From assembly GCA_963698715.1 (NCBI GenBank), contig CAVORW010000002.1:558001-622000 (forward strand): DNA of 64,000 bases. Reading direction: 5' to 3'. Positions 53,391-61,627 of this stretch are shown one piece after another. The notes beneath the pieces were generated by a model. That model did not search any database. It was given only the letters and a program-made list of their open reading frames with translations, and had not been told where the DNA came from. The stretch is from CAWHJB01 sp963698715 (GTDB taxonomy: Bacteria > Chloroflexota > Anaerolineae > Anaerolineales > UBA4823). A program made the translations under genes and the position numbers. The first letter of the stretch is position 1. The number at the start of each line of letters is the position of its first letter.

Positions 53391-53996
53391 ATGATTCTAC
53401 CTGAACCTATCCAGAATTTGGTCAACGCCCTTTCGCGCCTGCCAGGAGTCGGCCCGAAGACCGCTTCGCGCCTGACTTTCCATTTGCTGCGCACCCCAGA
53501 TGACCTGGCCGGTGACCTGGCTGACGCACTGATTAACCTTAAATCTGGGACGACTTACTGCCAGACCTGTTTTAATATTACAGTTGCTGGCCGGGACGAG
53601 TGTGAGATCTGCACCAACCTGGAACGTGAAGCAGGCCTGCTCTGTGTGGTCGAGGAACCGCTGGATGTGCTTGCTCTCGAGCGGACTGCGGGTTTCCAGG
53701 GTCGTTATCATGTCTTACATGGGGCCTTGTCGCCGATTGAAGGCATCGGTCCAGAAGATCTTAAGGTGCGCGAGCTTTTAGAGCGTGTAAGGGCCGGCGG
53801 CGTACATGAAGTGATCCTGGCCACCAATCCTAGCATGGAAGGCGATTATACTGCGGCTTATTTAAGCCAGCAGCTGCATTCCAGCCCGGTGCGATTAACC
53901 CGCCTGGCGCGCGGCTTACCGGTTGGTGGAGACCTGGAATATGCCGATCAAAACACTTTGCTCCGAGCGCTTTCCGGGCGGCAAGAGATGAGCTAA
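53391..53996 (+). CDS. recR: Recombination protein RecR
   Basis: A 201-residue protein. The helix-hairpin-helix LSRLPGVGPKTASRLTFHLL is at the start, followed by the zinc finger CQTCFNITVAGRDECEIC and a Toprim domain with VVEEPLDVLALERT, YHVLHGALSPIEGIGPEDL and EVILATNPSMEGDYTA. The C-terminus has TRLARGLPVGGDLEYAD, the Walker-like end typical of RecR. It helps RecF/RecO load RecA at gaps. The gene is 43 bases after ybaB. Confidence 0.96.
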   Translation: MILPEPIQNLVNALSRLPGVGPKTASRLTFHLLRTPDDLAGDLADALINLKSGTTYCQTCFNITVAGRDECEICTNLEREAGLLCVVEEPLDVLALERTAGFQGRYHVLHGALSPIEGIGPEDLKVRELLERVRAGGVHEVILATNPSMEGDYTAAYLSQQLHSSPVRLTRLARGLPVGGDLEYADQNTLLRALSGRQEMS

Positions 53997-54012
53997 AAGT
54001 TATCAATTTTAT

Positions 54013-54064
54013 TACCAAACAGGTGCGCCTGGCGGTATCCTCCGCCAGGCGCACCTGTTTGGTA
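54013..54064. terminator. Perfect 23-bp hairpin between convergent recR and regulator genes
   Basis: TACCAAACAGGTGCGCCTGG and three more bases (54013-54035) are exactly complementary to 54042-54064, with a TATCCT loop. It is 16 bases after the recR stop and between convergent genes, so a two-way transcription stop is likely, although a T-run is weak. A second inverted GGTACC pair follows at 54061-54096. Confidence 0.65.
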
Positions 54065-54103
54065 CCCCCAAATCCAACGGGGGGTTGCGCGGTACCAAAA
54101 AAA

Positions 54104-55093
54104 CTACGGTTTGATCTCACTCCCAGTCTGGTCAGTGTGGTATCCGGCGAGTTTTTCAATTTGTTGCCGCAGGGCGCGGCTTTGCAAGCAATCGAGTGTG
54201 GGCTGTAATTGTGGGCTGGCTAACAGTGCCTGAGAAAACACCAGGTCGAAGCGTTCTTCAAATAACGGGATAAAATCCAATTCATACTGGCTGGCGGCTG
54301 CCCGCAGGCCAACTCCCAGATCTGCCCTGCCTTTGGCAATCATTTCGGCTGCCGCAGTATGGGTGCGCACCTCATGGTGATAACCCGCGATAGACTCCGG
54401 CTGGATACTCAGCTGGTTTAATTTCTGGTCGAGCCAGATGCGAGTGCCTGAACCCGGATTGCGATTGATCAGTCTCAGCCCCGTACGCTGCAGGTCTCCC
54501 AGTCCTTTGATATGAAGTGGATTTCCACGTTCTAGCAGCAGACCCTGTTCGCGATGGGCCAGTGTGATCAGGAGCATCGCTTGATCGGGAAAGAAATGGC
54601 GCACAAAACTGGTATTGTACTCGCCGCTTTGAGCATCGAACAGATGGCAGCTGGCGATGTGGGCGTTGCCCTGCCGCAGAGCGACCAACCCGTTGAGGCT
54701 GCCCACAGCCAGAGCCATTAAGCGTGAGCGATCTCCATCCGGGTCCCTGGCCAGGATCTCTAAAGCCAGATCGTGGCTACCCAGGACCACTACTGTGTCG
54801 GGCCGGGCGTTTTCTGGCAGAATAATTTCATTTAAAGTGAACGCCTGAGCTGTGGCGGCATAATATTTTTCGGTAAAACCACGCACCACCTGCGTGTCAA
54901 CCAGATCGACCAGCCCGGCCTTTTCCAACTGCTTTAGGTGGTGGCGGACACGGGCGGGATGTTCACCCAGCTGTTTGCCAAGCGTGGTAAGGGTTTCGGG
55001 CTGAACCATTAGAAGTTTCAGGATGGACATGCGCCGGGAATCGGCCACGAGCTTGAGCTGCTCAAGGTGCCTAATTCGCTGGACAGTTTCCAT
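54104..55093 (-). CDS. Winged-helix regulator with periplasmic-binding-protein-like sensor domain
   Basis: A 329-residue protein. Residues 1-75 are an ArsR-like winged helix (RMSILKLLMVQPETLTTLGK, ARVRHHLKQLEKAGLVDLV). Residues 100-320 are a type 2 binding-protein fold like the molybdate-binding regulators: VVLGSHDLALEIL, GSLNGLVALRQGNAHIASCH, the central GLRLINRNPGSGTRIWLDQ and the hinge-side GRADLGVGLRAAA. It would sense a small ligand, perhaps an oxyanion, and change gene expression. No partner transporter is adjacent. Its first bases and upstream region are repeated, damaged, at 55556-55641. Confidence 0.83.
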   Translation of the reverse strand: METVQRIRHLEQLKLVADSRRMSILKLLMVQPETLTTLGKQLGEHPARVRHHLKQLEKAGLVDLVDTQVVRGFTEKYYAATAQAFTLNEIILPENARPDTVVVLGSHDLALEILARDPDGDRSRLMALAVGSLNGLVALRQGNAHIASCHLFDAQSGEYNTSFVRHFFPDQAMLLITLAHREQGLLLERGNPLHIKGLGDLQRTGLRLINRNPGSGTRIWLDQKLNQLSIQPESIAGYHHEVRTHTAAAEMIAKGRADLGVGLRAAASQYELDFIPLFEERFDLVFSQALLASPQLQPTLDCLQSRALRQQIEKLAGYHTDQTGSEIKP

Positions 55094-55641
55094 AGCTGAT
55101 CACCGATACATCACATAAAAGCATGTGAGCCAGGACTAACTGGGCTTGATCCCAGGAGATTGTCTTGGGTTAGAAAAAACGGAAGGAAAAGAAGAAAAAA
55201 AAAAACGGAGAAAAGGGACGAAGGGAAAAGAATGAAAACGACATGAGGAAGGAAACGCAGAGGAAAGAGAAGAGCGAGGAGGAAGAAGGAAAAGAAAGGA
55301 AAGAGACGAGATAAAGAGGCAGCGGAATGGCGGCGGCAAGAAGGAGCGACAGAGAGAAGAAGATATGGAGATAAGAGATGGGCAGAAAGGGGGATGAGAA
55401 TAATTTTTAAAGAAACGTGAGCGAGAAATATTTTCGGAAACCGAAAATGGTGAAAGAGAAGCGTAATTAGGGGGGACCGCGATGTAATGTTTGAGGTGTT
55501 GGCGAAATAGAGTTTCAGATGGATGCGGAATCGGAAAAGGAGCGTAAAGTGAATGCGGACAGTTTCATAGCGATCACGATACATAATAAAAGATGTGAGC
55601 AGGACTAACTGGGCTTGATCCCAGGAGATTGTCTTGGGTTA
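55078..55641. repeat. Imperfect direct duplication with heavily eroded interior, likely assembly artefact
   Basis: About 95 bases around the regulator start (55078-55172) recur at 55556-55641, the second copy lacking single bases at many points; both end in the identical CTTGATCCCAGGAGATTG region. The sequence just before the second copy (about 55400-55556) can be aligned to the regulator's N-terminal coding region (54820-55078) if many short deletions are allowed, for example AGTTTCAGATGG for AGTTTCAGGATGG. The part at 55173-55400 is purine-rich low complexity with hardly any pyrimidine. This is what a poor long read joined into a contig would look like. I see no gene in it. Confidence 0.75.
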
Positions 55642-55996
55642 ATTGATTGGTGCAAAGCACCAGAGTACCACTCCAACTTCTTGTCCTTGAAGGTGGGGAT
55701 TTGCAGCCCTTATGCATGTCGTGGGCAGGGAATCGCTCTGTCAGAGAATGAGCGTGCATATAAAAAAGTGTATCACGGTGGGAATGTTTCGTCAAAAGTA
55801 ATCGATGAGAAAGGAAGAACCCATCCCAAATATGCTGGTAGAAACAAAGCGAGAAAACCAACTTAAGGCTGCCCGAAAAGTATAGATTTGGTTGTTATAC
55901 AGTTCCGGGGCAATTTGTGTGGATTGTAATCTGGTTTCAGGTTTGATAGGGTTTTTGAGACACCCGAATACTGCCTCGGAGAACCCCAAAAAGACT
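55642..55996. other. Intergenic region before the methionine operon
   Basis: Non-coding stretch of about 350 bases between the damaged duplication and the promoter. Short frames on both strands have no recognisable domain. Copy 3 of the dispersed repeat is at 55864-55894. Otherwise nothing is seen. Confidence 0.45.
55864..55894 (+). repeat. Dispersed repeat CCGAAAAGT, copy 3
   Basis: TAAGGCTGCCCGAAAAGTAT and the next 11 bases match the left end of the palindromic element at 9833 (TAAGAGCCTATCCGAAAAGT), and the similarity goes on through GAT-TGGTTGTT. No complementary arm follows here, so it looks like a single end of such an element. Confidence 0.6.
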
Positions 55997-56025
55997 TTGA
56001 CAGGCTTAACTGCCTGTGGTAGACT
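55997..56025 (+). promoter_or_regulatory. Consensus sigma-70-type promoter of the riboswitch-metH operon
   Basis: Perfect TTGACA at 55997-56002, a 17-base spacer, and TAGACT at 56020-56025. Transcription would begin near 56032, about 25 bases before the first stem of the riboswitch. Confidence 0.85.
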
Positions 56026-56056
56026 AACGACCATCAATTGCCATAAGCTGCCTATA

Positions 56057-56179
56057 CTCATCCAGAGAGGTGGAGGGACCGGCCCTGAGAAACCTCGGCA
56101 ACCATGATGGGCAAATTCCCATCGAAGGTGCCAATTCCGGCAGATAGCTCAACCCAGGTTGGGCAAACTGGAAGATGAG
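56057..56179 (+). promoter_or_regulatory. SAM-I (S-box) riboswitch
   Basis: The closing stem is CTCATC (56057-56062) with GATGAG (56174-56179). Between them are the core elements AGAGAGGTGGAGGGACCGGC, CCCTGAGAAACCTCGGCAACC and AAGGTGCCAATTCC, in the standard order and nearly identical to the family consensus. SAM-I RNAs bind S-adenosylmethionine and shut off methionine synthesis genes when it is plentiful. It lies between the promoter and the deoxyribosyltransferase-like/metH operon. Confidence 0.95.
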
Positions 56180-56199
56180 GGACGTACATTGGATGCAGG

Positions 56200-56223
56200 C
56201 GCCTCTCTTCCTGAGAGGCGTTT
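56200..56223 (+). terminator. Terminator hairpin of the SAM riboswitch expression platform
   Basis: CGCCTCTC (56200-56207) pairs exactly with GAGAGGCG (56213-56220), followed by TTTCCCATTT. It lies 20 bases after the riboswitch and before the first gene. The T-run is short. I did not identify the competing anti-terminator pairing. Confidence 0.65.
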
Positions 56224-56258
56224 CCCATTTGGGTGTCCACCTGGAGAGGAAAAGGGAC

Positions 56259-56708
56259 TTGGTCGCTTCACACAAGGTATTTATCGGCATGAAAGTGCCC
56301 CGAATGGACAGCAATTTAGAGCAGATTGCAGACCTGATTTCGGATTGTGCCATTCAAGCAGGCCATACGCCTTTGATCGCGCATCGTGAAATTGCCCACC
56401 TGCAGCTTGCCCACCCAGACCAGTTTATGCCTTTTGTTCGGGAGCGCATCCTGGCCTCTGATTTGATAGTGATCCTTTACCATCCAGAACTGCGTGGTGG
56501 GTTAATTGAAGCCGGGATCGCGTATGGCTTGAATAAACTGGTCTGGCTGCTTGCCAGATCAGGCGAGAAGGTATCCAGCTCGGTGACCGGCTGTGCTGAC
56601 CAGTTGGTAACATATGAAGATATTGATGATTTGAAGCTTAAGCTGCAGTCAGCTTTTGAGAAGCTGGCCCACCCAGCCGGGTCTGCGGACAGTTTTATGG
56701 AGGTATGA
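56259..56708 (+). CDS. Nucleoside 2-deoxyribosyltransferase-like protein
   Basis: About 149 residues. HKVFIGMKVPR opens a Rossmann-like fold; VRERILASDLIVILYHPELR and GGLIEAGIAYGLNKLVWLL match the nucleoside deoxyribosyltransferase/DRTGG-like family, where the Glu in the IEAGIAYG segment would be the nucleophile. I propose the TTG at 56259, behind GGAGAGGAAAAGGG; an ATG at 56289 would remove the first strand. It is the first gene under the SAM riboswitch and overlaps metH by four bases (ATGA). A role in salvage of nucleosides made from SAM is a guess from position only. Confidence 0.7.
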   Translation: MVASHKVFIGMKVPRMDSNLEQIADLISDCAIQAGHTPLIAHREIAHLQLAHPDQFMPFVRERILASDLIVILYHPELRGGLIEAGIAYGLNKLVWLLARSGEKVSSSVTGCADQLVTYEDIDDLKLKLQSAFEKLAHPAGSADSFMEV

Positions 56709-59700
56709 ACTCAATGCAAAGACAGTATACGAATCGCCGTTTCCTGGATGCCATCCAAGAACGAGTGCTCATCTACGATGGCGCGATGGGAACCAGCCTT
56801 CAAAACCAGCATCTGACCGCCGAGCACTTTGGTGGGGAGCGAACCAATGGCTGCAATGATTACCTGGTGATCAGTTACCCAGAAGCGGTAAGAGCCGTTC
56901 ACAGCTCATTTCTGGAAGTTGGGGTAGATGTGCTCGAAACCGATACGTTTCGGGCGAACCGCCTGACACTGGGCGAATATGGCCTGCAAGACCTGACGCT
57001 CGAAATCAATCGCAAGGCGGCATTATTGGCTCGAGAACTGGCCGACGCTTATTCGACACCCGAGCAGCCGCGCTTTGTGGCGGGCTCAATGGGTCCCACG
57101 GGTAAGCTGCCTTCTGCCGATGACCCGGAGCTGTCCAATATCAATTTTGACCAGCTGGCTTCGATTTTTCAGGAACAGGCAATTGGCTTGATTGAAGGGG
57201 GGGTTGACTTGCTGTTGATCGAAACTTCCCAAGACATCCTGGAGGTGAAAGCAGCTATCCACGGGATCCAGCAGGCTTTCAAAGATAAAGGTATTTCACT
57301 GCCTATTCAGGCCCAGGTAACCCTGGACACAACCGGGCGAATGCTGCTGGGGACGGATATAGCCGCCGCCTTGACGATCCTGGAAGGATTGCCGATTGAT
57401 GTGATTGGTTTGAACTGCTCAACCGGTCCAGAGCATATGCGTGAACCAATTCGTTTCCTGGGCGAAAACGCGACTCTGCCGGTGTCCTGCATTCCCAATG
57501 CGGGTCTGCCTCTAAATGTGGATGGGGAAGCCGTGTATCCCCTCCAACCCGAGCCCTTTGCCCAGGCGATGCTGGAGTTCGTTGAGAAAAATCATATCAG
57601 TGTGGTGGGCGGCTGTTGTGGCACCACTCCGGCCCATTTGGAATTGTTGGTGGAAAAACTTGGCGGGTCAGGAAAAAACCGCCGTCCGCACCCGGCCCGG
57701 CCCAAGGCCGAAGCACCGCGCCTGTCGTCTTCTATTCGGGCCACACTGATGCATCAGGAGCCACCGCCCTTATTGATTGGCGAACGCTGCAACTCTCAGG
57801 GCAGCCGGAAATTTAAACGGATCTTGCTGGCTGAAGACTATGACACTATCCTGGAGCTGGGGCGGGACCAAGTCGATGGGGGCGCGCATGCCCTGGATAT
57901 TTCCGTTGCAGTGACAGAACGACCGGATGAAACCGAACTGATGCGCAAAGTTGTTAAAAAGCTAGCGATGGGGGTTGAGGTGCCGCTGGTAATTGATACG
58001 ACAGAACCCGAGGTGATGGAGGCGGCTCTTAAGACTGCGCCTGGTCGCTGCCTGCTCAATTCCACTCATTTAGAATCGGGCCGCGAGAAAGCTGACCGGG
58101 TATTTGAGCTGGCAAAAAAGCACAATGCGGCCGTCCTGCTTCTTACAATTGATGAAATAGGAATGGCGAAAACAGCCCAGCGTAAGCTGGAAGTGGCTCA
58201 ACGCTTGTATCAAATCGCCATTCAAGATCATGGATTGAAACCAGAAGCTCTGGTTTATGACACTCTGACCTTCACGCTGGCGACTGGTGACCCTGAGTTT
58301 GCTAATTCGGCTGTCGAGACAATTGATGGGATTCGGCTGGTTAAATCCAGTCTGCCAGGCGTAATGACTTCGCTGGGAGTCAGCAATGTTTCCTTTGGGC
58401 TCAGCCCGGCTGCTCGTCCGGTGTTGAACAGCGTGATGCTGTATCACGCTGTTCAAGCTGGGTTGGATATGGCGATCGTCAACCCAGCCCATATCACCCC
58501 GTATGCGGAAATCCCAGCCAATGAGCGAGAGTTGACAGAGGACTTGATCTTCAACCACCGCCCGGATGCCCTGCAGCGGTTTATCGAATACTTCGATCAT
58601 GCCGATCGTCCCGAATTTGAAGGCGCGCAACGAGAAGACCCGACTGCTGGTATGACCCCAGAAGAACGTCTGCACTGGCGAATCTTACATCGCCACAAAG
58701 ATGGGGTCGAGGCTGATATCGATGAGATCCTGGCGCGTGAAGCCGGTGCAAATGGAGAGGCAGCGCATTCGCAGCATCATGTGGCGGTCTCGGTGTTGAA
58801 CAATGTACTGCTGCCGGCCATGAAAGAAGTTGGCGATAAGTTTGGCGCAGGAGAATTAATCCTGCCTTTTGTTCTGCAGTCAGCAGAAGTGATGAAGAAA
58901 TCGGTCGCCCATGTAGAACAGTTTCTTGAGAGGAAAGAAGGCACCACCAAAGGCCTGGTGGTACTGGCGACGGTTTACGGTGATGTGCATGATATCGGCA
59001 AGAATCTTGTGAAGACGATTCTTTCCAACAATGGCTACAGCGTGATTGACCTGGGCAAGCAGGTGCCGGCCGAAACGATCATCTCCAAAGCAGTAGAAGC
59101 CGGTGCAGACGCGATTGGTTTATCTGCGCTGCTGGTCAACACCAGCAAGCAGATGCCGTTGATTGTTAATGAACTTCAGCGCCGCGGCCTGAAAATTCCA
59201 GTCCTGATCGGCGGAGCGGCAATCAATCGCCGGTTTGGTTGGCGCATCCTGTTTACGGATGACGAACAATCCTACGAGCCGGGCGTCTTTTACTGTAAAG
59301 ATGCTTTCGAAGGCTTGGCTACGATGGATGCTCTCTCCCAGCCAGAACCGCGCCGTGAATTGCTGGCTGAACTTAGGCAAGATGCCGAACGTGAGCTTGG
59401 GCGCAGTATTCACCTGAGACAGACAGGCGCCGAGCCGGCGCGCAAGTCTGGAGTCCGCTATTCAACCCAGATTCCCACCCCCAGCCATTGGGGACCACGT
59501 GTCGTGCGACAGATGCCGCTCGAGTTGATCTTCAAGCACCTATTCAAGAATGAATTGTTCCGGCTTTCTTGGGGAGCTAAGAACGCCCATGGAGAAGAGT
59601 GGGAGCGGCTTAAAAAGGAGTTCGAAATCCGGTTAGAGCAAATGCAGCGGCTGGCTTTGCGAGAAGGCTGGCTCCAGCCGCAAGGAACTTATGGCTACTG

Positions 59701-60265
59701 GCCGGTACAATCTGTTGGTGACGATTTGATTGTTTTCGATCCGGCCTCAGTCACAGCTGGCGCGCCCCGGGAAATTCAGCGTTTCAGCTTCCCCCGCCAG
59801 CCATCCGGAGACTACCTGTGCCTGGCCGATTACTTTGCACCCTTAGATTCAGGTAAGATGGATGTGGTTGCCCTGCAAGTAGTCACCGTCGGTCAGGCAG
59901 CCACCGAACGTTTTGACCGGCTGCAGGCTGCCGGAGATTATTCCGAAGCTTACTTCATCCACGGCCTGGCTGTTCAGACGGCTGAGGCAACCGCTGAATA
60001 TTTGCACCGCCATATTCGGCGAGAATTGGGACTGGCAGAAGGCCAGGGTAAGCGTTATTCTTGGGGTTACCCGGCCATACCCGATCTGGAGGATCATCGC
60101 AAAGTCTTTGAGCTGTTGCCGGCCGAATCGGAACTGGGGATGAGCCTGACGGAGGCCTGCCAGTTGGTGCCCGAGCAATCGACTGCTGCCATTATCATTC
60201 ATCACCCGCAGGCCAGATACTATGGCCTGGGTGAAAGTCGGGTGGGGCAGCTGTTAAAAGATTAA
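56705..60265 (+). CDS. metH: Cobalamin-dependent methionine synthase
   Basis: A 1186-residue four-module enzyme, close to the usual 1,200. Residues 1-320 bind homocysteine; the zinc cysteines are in GLNCSTGPEHM and GGCCGTTPAHLELL. Residues 350-620 bind methyltetrahydrofolate (LIGERCNSQGSRKFKR, LDISVAVTERPDE). Residues 650-870 are the cobalamin cap and binding domains, with the cobalt-ligand His in VYGDVHDIGKNLVKT and GLSALLVNTSKQMP. Residues 920-1180 form the SAM-binding reactivation domain (YSWGYPAIPDLEDH, ARYYGLGESRVGQL). It makes methionine from homocysteine. SAM-riboswitch control fits this role. Confidence 0.97.
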   Translation: MNSMQRQYTNRRFLDAIQERVLIYDGAMGTSLQNQHLTAEHFGGERTNGCNDYLVISYPEAVRAVHSSFLEVGVDVLETDTFRANRLTLGEYGLQDLTLEINRKAALLARELADAYSTPEQPRFVAGSMGPTGKLPSADDPELSNINFDQLASIFQEQAIGLIEGGVDLLLIETSQDILEVKAAIHGIQQAFKDKGISLPIQAQVTLDTTGRMLLGTDIAAALTILEGLPIDVIGLNCSTGPEHMREPIRFLGENATLPVSCIPNAGLPLNVDGEAVYPLQPEPFAQAMLEFVEKNHISVVGGCCGTTPAHLELLVEKLGGSGKNRRPHPARPKAEAPRLSSSIRATLMHQEPPPLLIGERCNSQGSRKFKRILLAEDYDTILELGRDQVDGGAHALDISVAVTERPDETELMRKVVKKLAMGVEVPLVIDTTEPEVMEAALKTAPGRCLLNSTHLESGREKADRVFELAKKHNAAVLLLTIDEIGMAKTAQRKLEVAQRLYQIAIQDHGLKPEALVYDTLTFTLATGDPEFANSAVETIDGIRLVKSSLPGVMTSLGVSNVSFGLSPAARPVLNSVMLYHAVQAGLDMAIVNPAHITPYAEIPANERELTEDLIFNHRPDALQRFIEYFDHADRPEFEGAQREDPTAGMTPEERLHWRILHRHKDGVEADIDEILAREAGANGEAAHSQHHVAVSVLNNVLLPAMKEVGDKFGAGELILPFVLQSAEVMKKSVAHVEQFLERKEGTTKGLVVLATVYGDVHDIGKNLVKTILSNNGYSVIDLGKQVPAETIISKAVEAGADAIGLSALLVNTSKQMPLIVNELQRRGLKIPVLIGGAAINRRFGWRILFTDDEQSYEPGVFYCKDAFEGLATMDALSQPEPRRELLAELRQDAERELGRSIHLRQTGAEPARKSGVRYSTQIPTPSHWGPRVVRQMPLELIFKHLFKNELFRLSWGAKNAHGEEWERLKKEFEIRLEQMQRLALREGWLQPQGTYGYWPVQSVGDDLIVFDPASVTAGAPREIQRFSFPRQPSGDYLCLADYFAPLDSGKMDVVALQVVTVGQAATERFDRLQAAGDYSEAYFIHGLAVQTAEATAEYLHRHIRRELGLAEGQGKRYSWGYPAIPDLEDHRKVFELLPAESELGMSLTEACQLVPEQSTAAIIIHHPQARYYGLGESRVGQLLKD

Positions 60266-60301
60266 GCCGGGGGGGTGTTCTCAATGTTGTAGAAAAATAA
60301 T

Positions 60302-60349
60302 TTTGGTGTTCGGTTTGTGAGGCGCCAGCCGCACAAACCGAACACCAAA
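60302..60349. repeat. Hairpin repeat, family TGTTCGGTTTG, copy 2, after metH
   Basis: TTTGGTGTTCGGTTTGTG (60302-60319) is exactly complementary to 60332-60349 across a 12-base centre containing CAGCCG. The arms share GTGTTCGGTTTG with the hairpin at 40566-40612. It may end the metH transcript, but the sharing of sequence points to a mobile or multiplied element. Confidence 0.75.
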
Positions 60350-60460
60350 TCTACAAACTTTGAGTGCTCCCAAGCCGGGGTCCTTGGCAAAATCAGATTG
60401 TCAAGTTAGGTATAATTCCTTGCCTGGCATTGTTTATTATATATCTGCGGGAACCAGTCA

Positions 60461-61063
60461 ATGGAGATGAAGTCGGTCCTTCCTTATCAGCATCTAATCG
60501 GGGGCAGCACGCCGGCAATTGTGCGAGCTTATTTTGAGTTCAATCATCTCAAAAACTTGTTCCGGCAAGGTTGGCTAAAGCGCGGCATTTCTAAAGAGCG
60601 ATGTGAGAGCGTTGCGGAGCATACCTTTGGTACGGTTGTGCTGGCGTATTTTCTGGCAGAGGCCTACTTTCCGGAACTGAATTTGGATCGGGTCATTCGA
60701 ATGGCTTTGCTGCATGATTTTGGGGAAATTTATGCGGGCGACATCATTCCTTCGGACCAAATGGATCCAGAACAGAAGGTAAAGCTCGAGCGGCAATCCG
60801 TGGTGCGTATTTTTGCTGACTTGCCGGAAGGTGGTAGCTATTTGGCTTTGTGGGAAGAATTCGAAGCAGGAGAATCGCCAGAGGCGCACTTTGTGCACCA
60901 GATTGACCGGTTAGAAATGGCCTTACAGGCCAGTGTTTATGAATACAGTGGGTATCCCAACTTGCAAGAATTCTTTGATACAAGCGACCAGGCTATCACG
61001 GATCCGCGATTGCGCTCGATTCTGGCAGCTATTGGGGCTCTGCGTCATGACGCAAGCGAATAG
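60461..61063 (+). CDS. HD-domain hydrolase (YfbR/HDDC2-like 5'-deoxynucleotidase)
   Basis: A 200-residue protein. CESVAEHTFGTVVLAYFLAE, then RMALLHDFGEIYAGDIIP, supply the metal-binding His and His-Asp pair, and a later Asp is in VHQIDRLEMALQA. HDDC2/YfbR enzymes remove the phosphate from deoxynucleoside 5'-monophosphates. The length and motif spacing match. TATAAT at 60411-60416 may be its -10 element, though the -35 is unclear. The small membrane protein follows 48 bases later. Confidence 0.87.
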   Translation: MEMKSVLPYQHLIGGSTPAIVRAYFEFNHLKNLFRQGWLKRGISKERCESVAEHTFGTVVLAYFLAEAYFPELNLDRVIRMALLHDFGEIYAGDIIPSDQMDPEQKVKLERQSVVRIFADLPEGGSYLALWEEFEAGESPEAHFVHQIDRLEMALQASVYEYSGYPNLQEFFDTSDQAITDPRLRSILAAIGALRHDASE

Positions 61064-61111
61064 AAACCTGTAGCACAGTTTGTTGTGTTTCTGGAAAGGA
61101 GAATGGATATT

Positions 61112-61627
61112 ATGAAACGCCAAAACCGCTCAACTCTGGCTGTTGGATTGATTATGATCTTGATCGGCGCCTGGCTACTGGCCATGCGCTTGATTCCAGG
61201 TCTGTCAGTCCAGATCAATGCCTGGATCTCCTGGCCCTGGATTGTGATCGGAGTGGGTTTATTGATTCTTGTGGTGGGCCTGCTGGTTGGAGTGCCCGGA
61301 TTGGCTGTGCCGGCTATGGTTGTCAGCGGCATTGGGGTAATCCTATACTGGCAGAATGCGACTGGTCTTTGGGAGTCCTGGGCGTACGTCTGGACTTTGA
61401 TCCCTGGCTTTGTGGGAGTTGGAACCCTCCTGATGGGCTTATTGGGTGAAAACCCTCGCCAATCCTTCCGGACGGGCATTAATATGATTGTTGGCAGTCT
61501 GGTCGCCTTTGTGATCTTTGCTTCGTTCCTGGGTGGGTGGGATCTGTTGGGGCCATACTGGCCGGTCCTGCTGATTTTGTTGGGACTCTGGCTATTGGTA
61601 AGCTCCTTCTTGCGGGTAAGGCGTTGA
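61112..61627 (+). CDS. Small multispanning membrane protein (LiaI/LiaF-like TM region)
   Basis: About 171 residues with five or six hydrophobic segments in pairs (STLAVGLIMILIGAWLLAM, WPWIVIGVGLLILVVGLLV, GPYWPVLLILLGLWLLVSSF). The Trp-Pro-Trp and PxLLILLGLWLL patterns resemble the DUF5668/LiaI-type membrane module of envelope-stress proteins. I chose the ATG at 61112 because GGAG lies at normal spacing. Its stop overlaps the next start (TGATG). Function unknown. Confidence 0.72.
   Translation: MKRQNRSTLAVGLIMILIGAWLLAMRLIPGLSVQINAWISWPWIVIGVGLLILVVGLLVGVPGLAVPAMVVSGIGVILYWQNATGLWESWAYVWTLIPGFVGVGTLLMGLLGENPRQSFRTGINMIVGSLVAFVIFASFLGGWDLLGPYWPVLLILLGLWLLVSSFLRVRR

Noticed and set aside
55111..55584. 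A 157-codon minus-strand frame rich in Phe, Ser and Leu
   Set aside because: It lies in the purine-rich damaged duplicate; the odd composition comes from low-complexity DNA.
61537..61626. An earlier start for the HAD gene
   Set aside because: The upstream extension overlaps the membrane-protein gene in another frame, and the ATG at 61627 directly precedes the conserved first strand.
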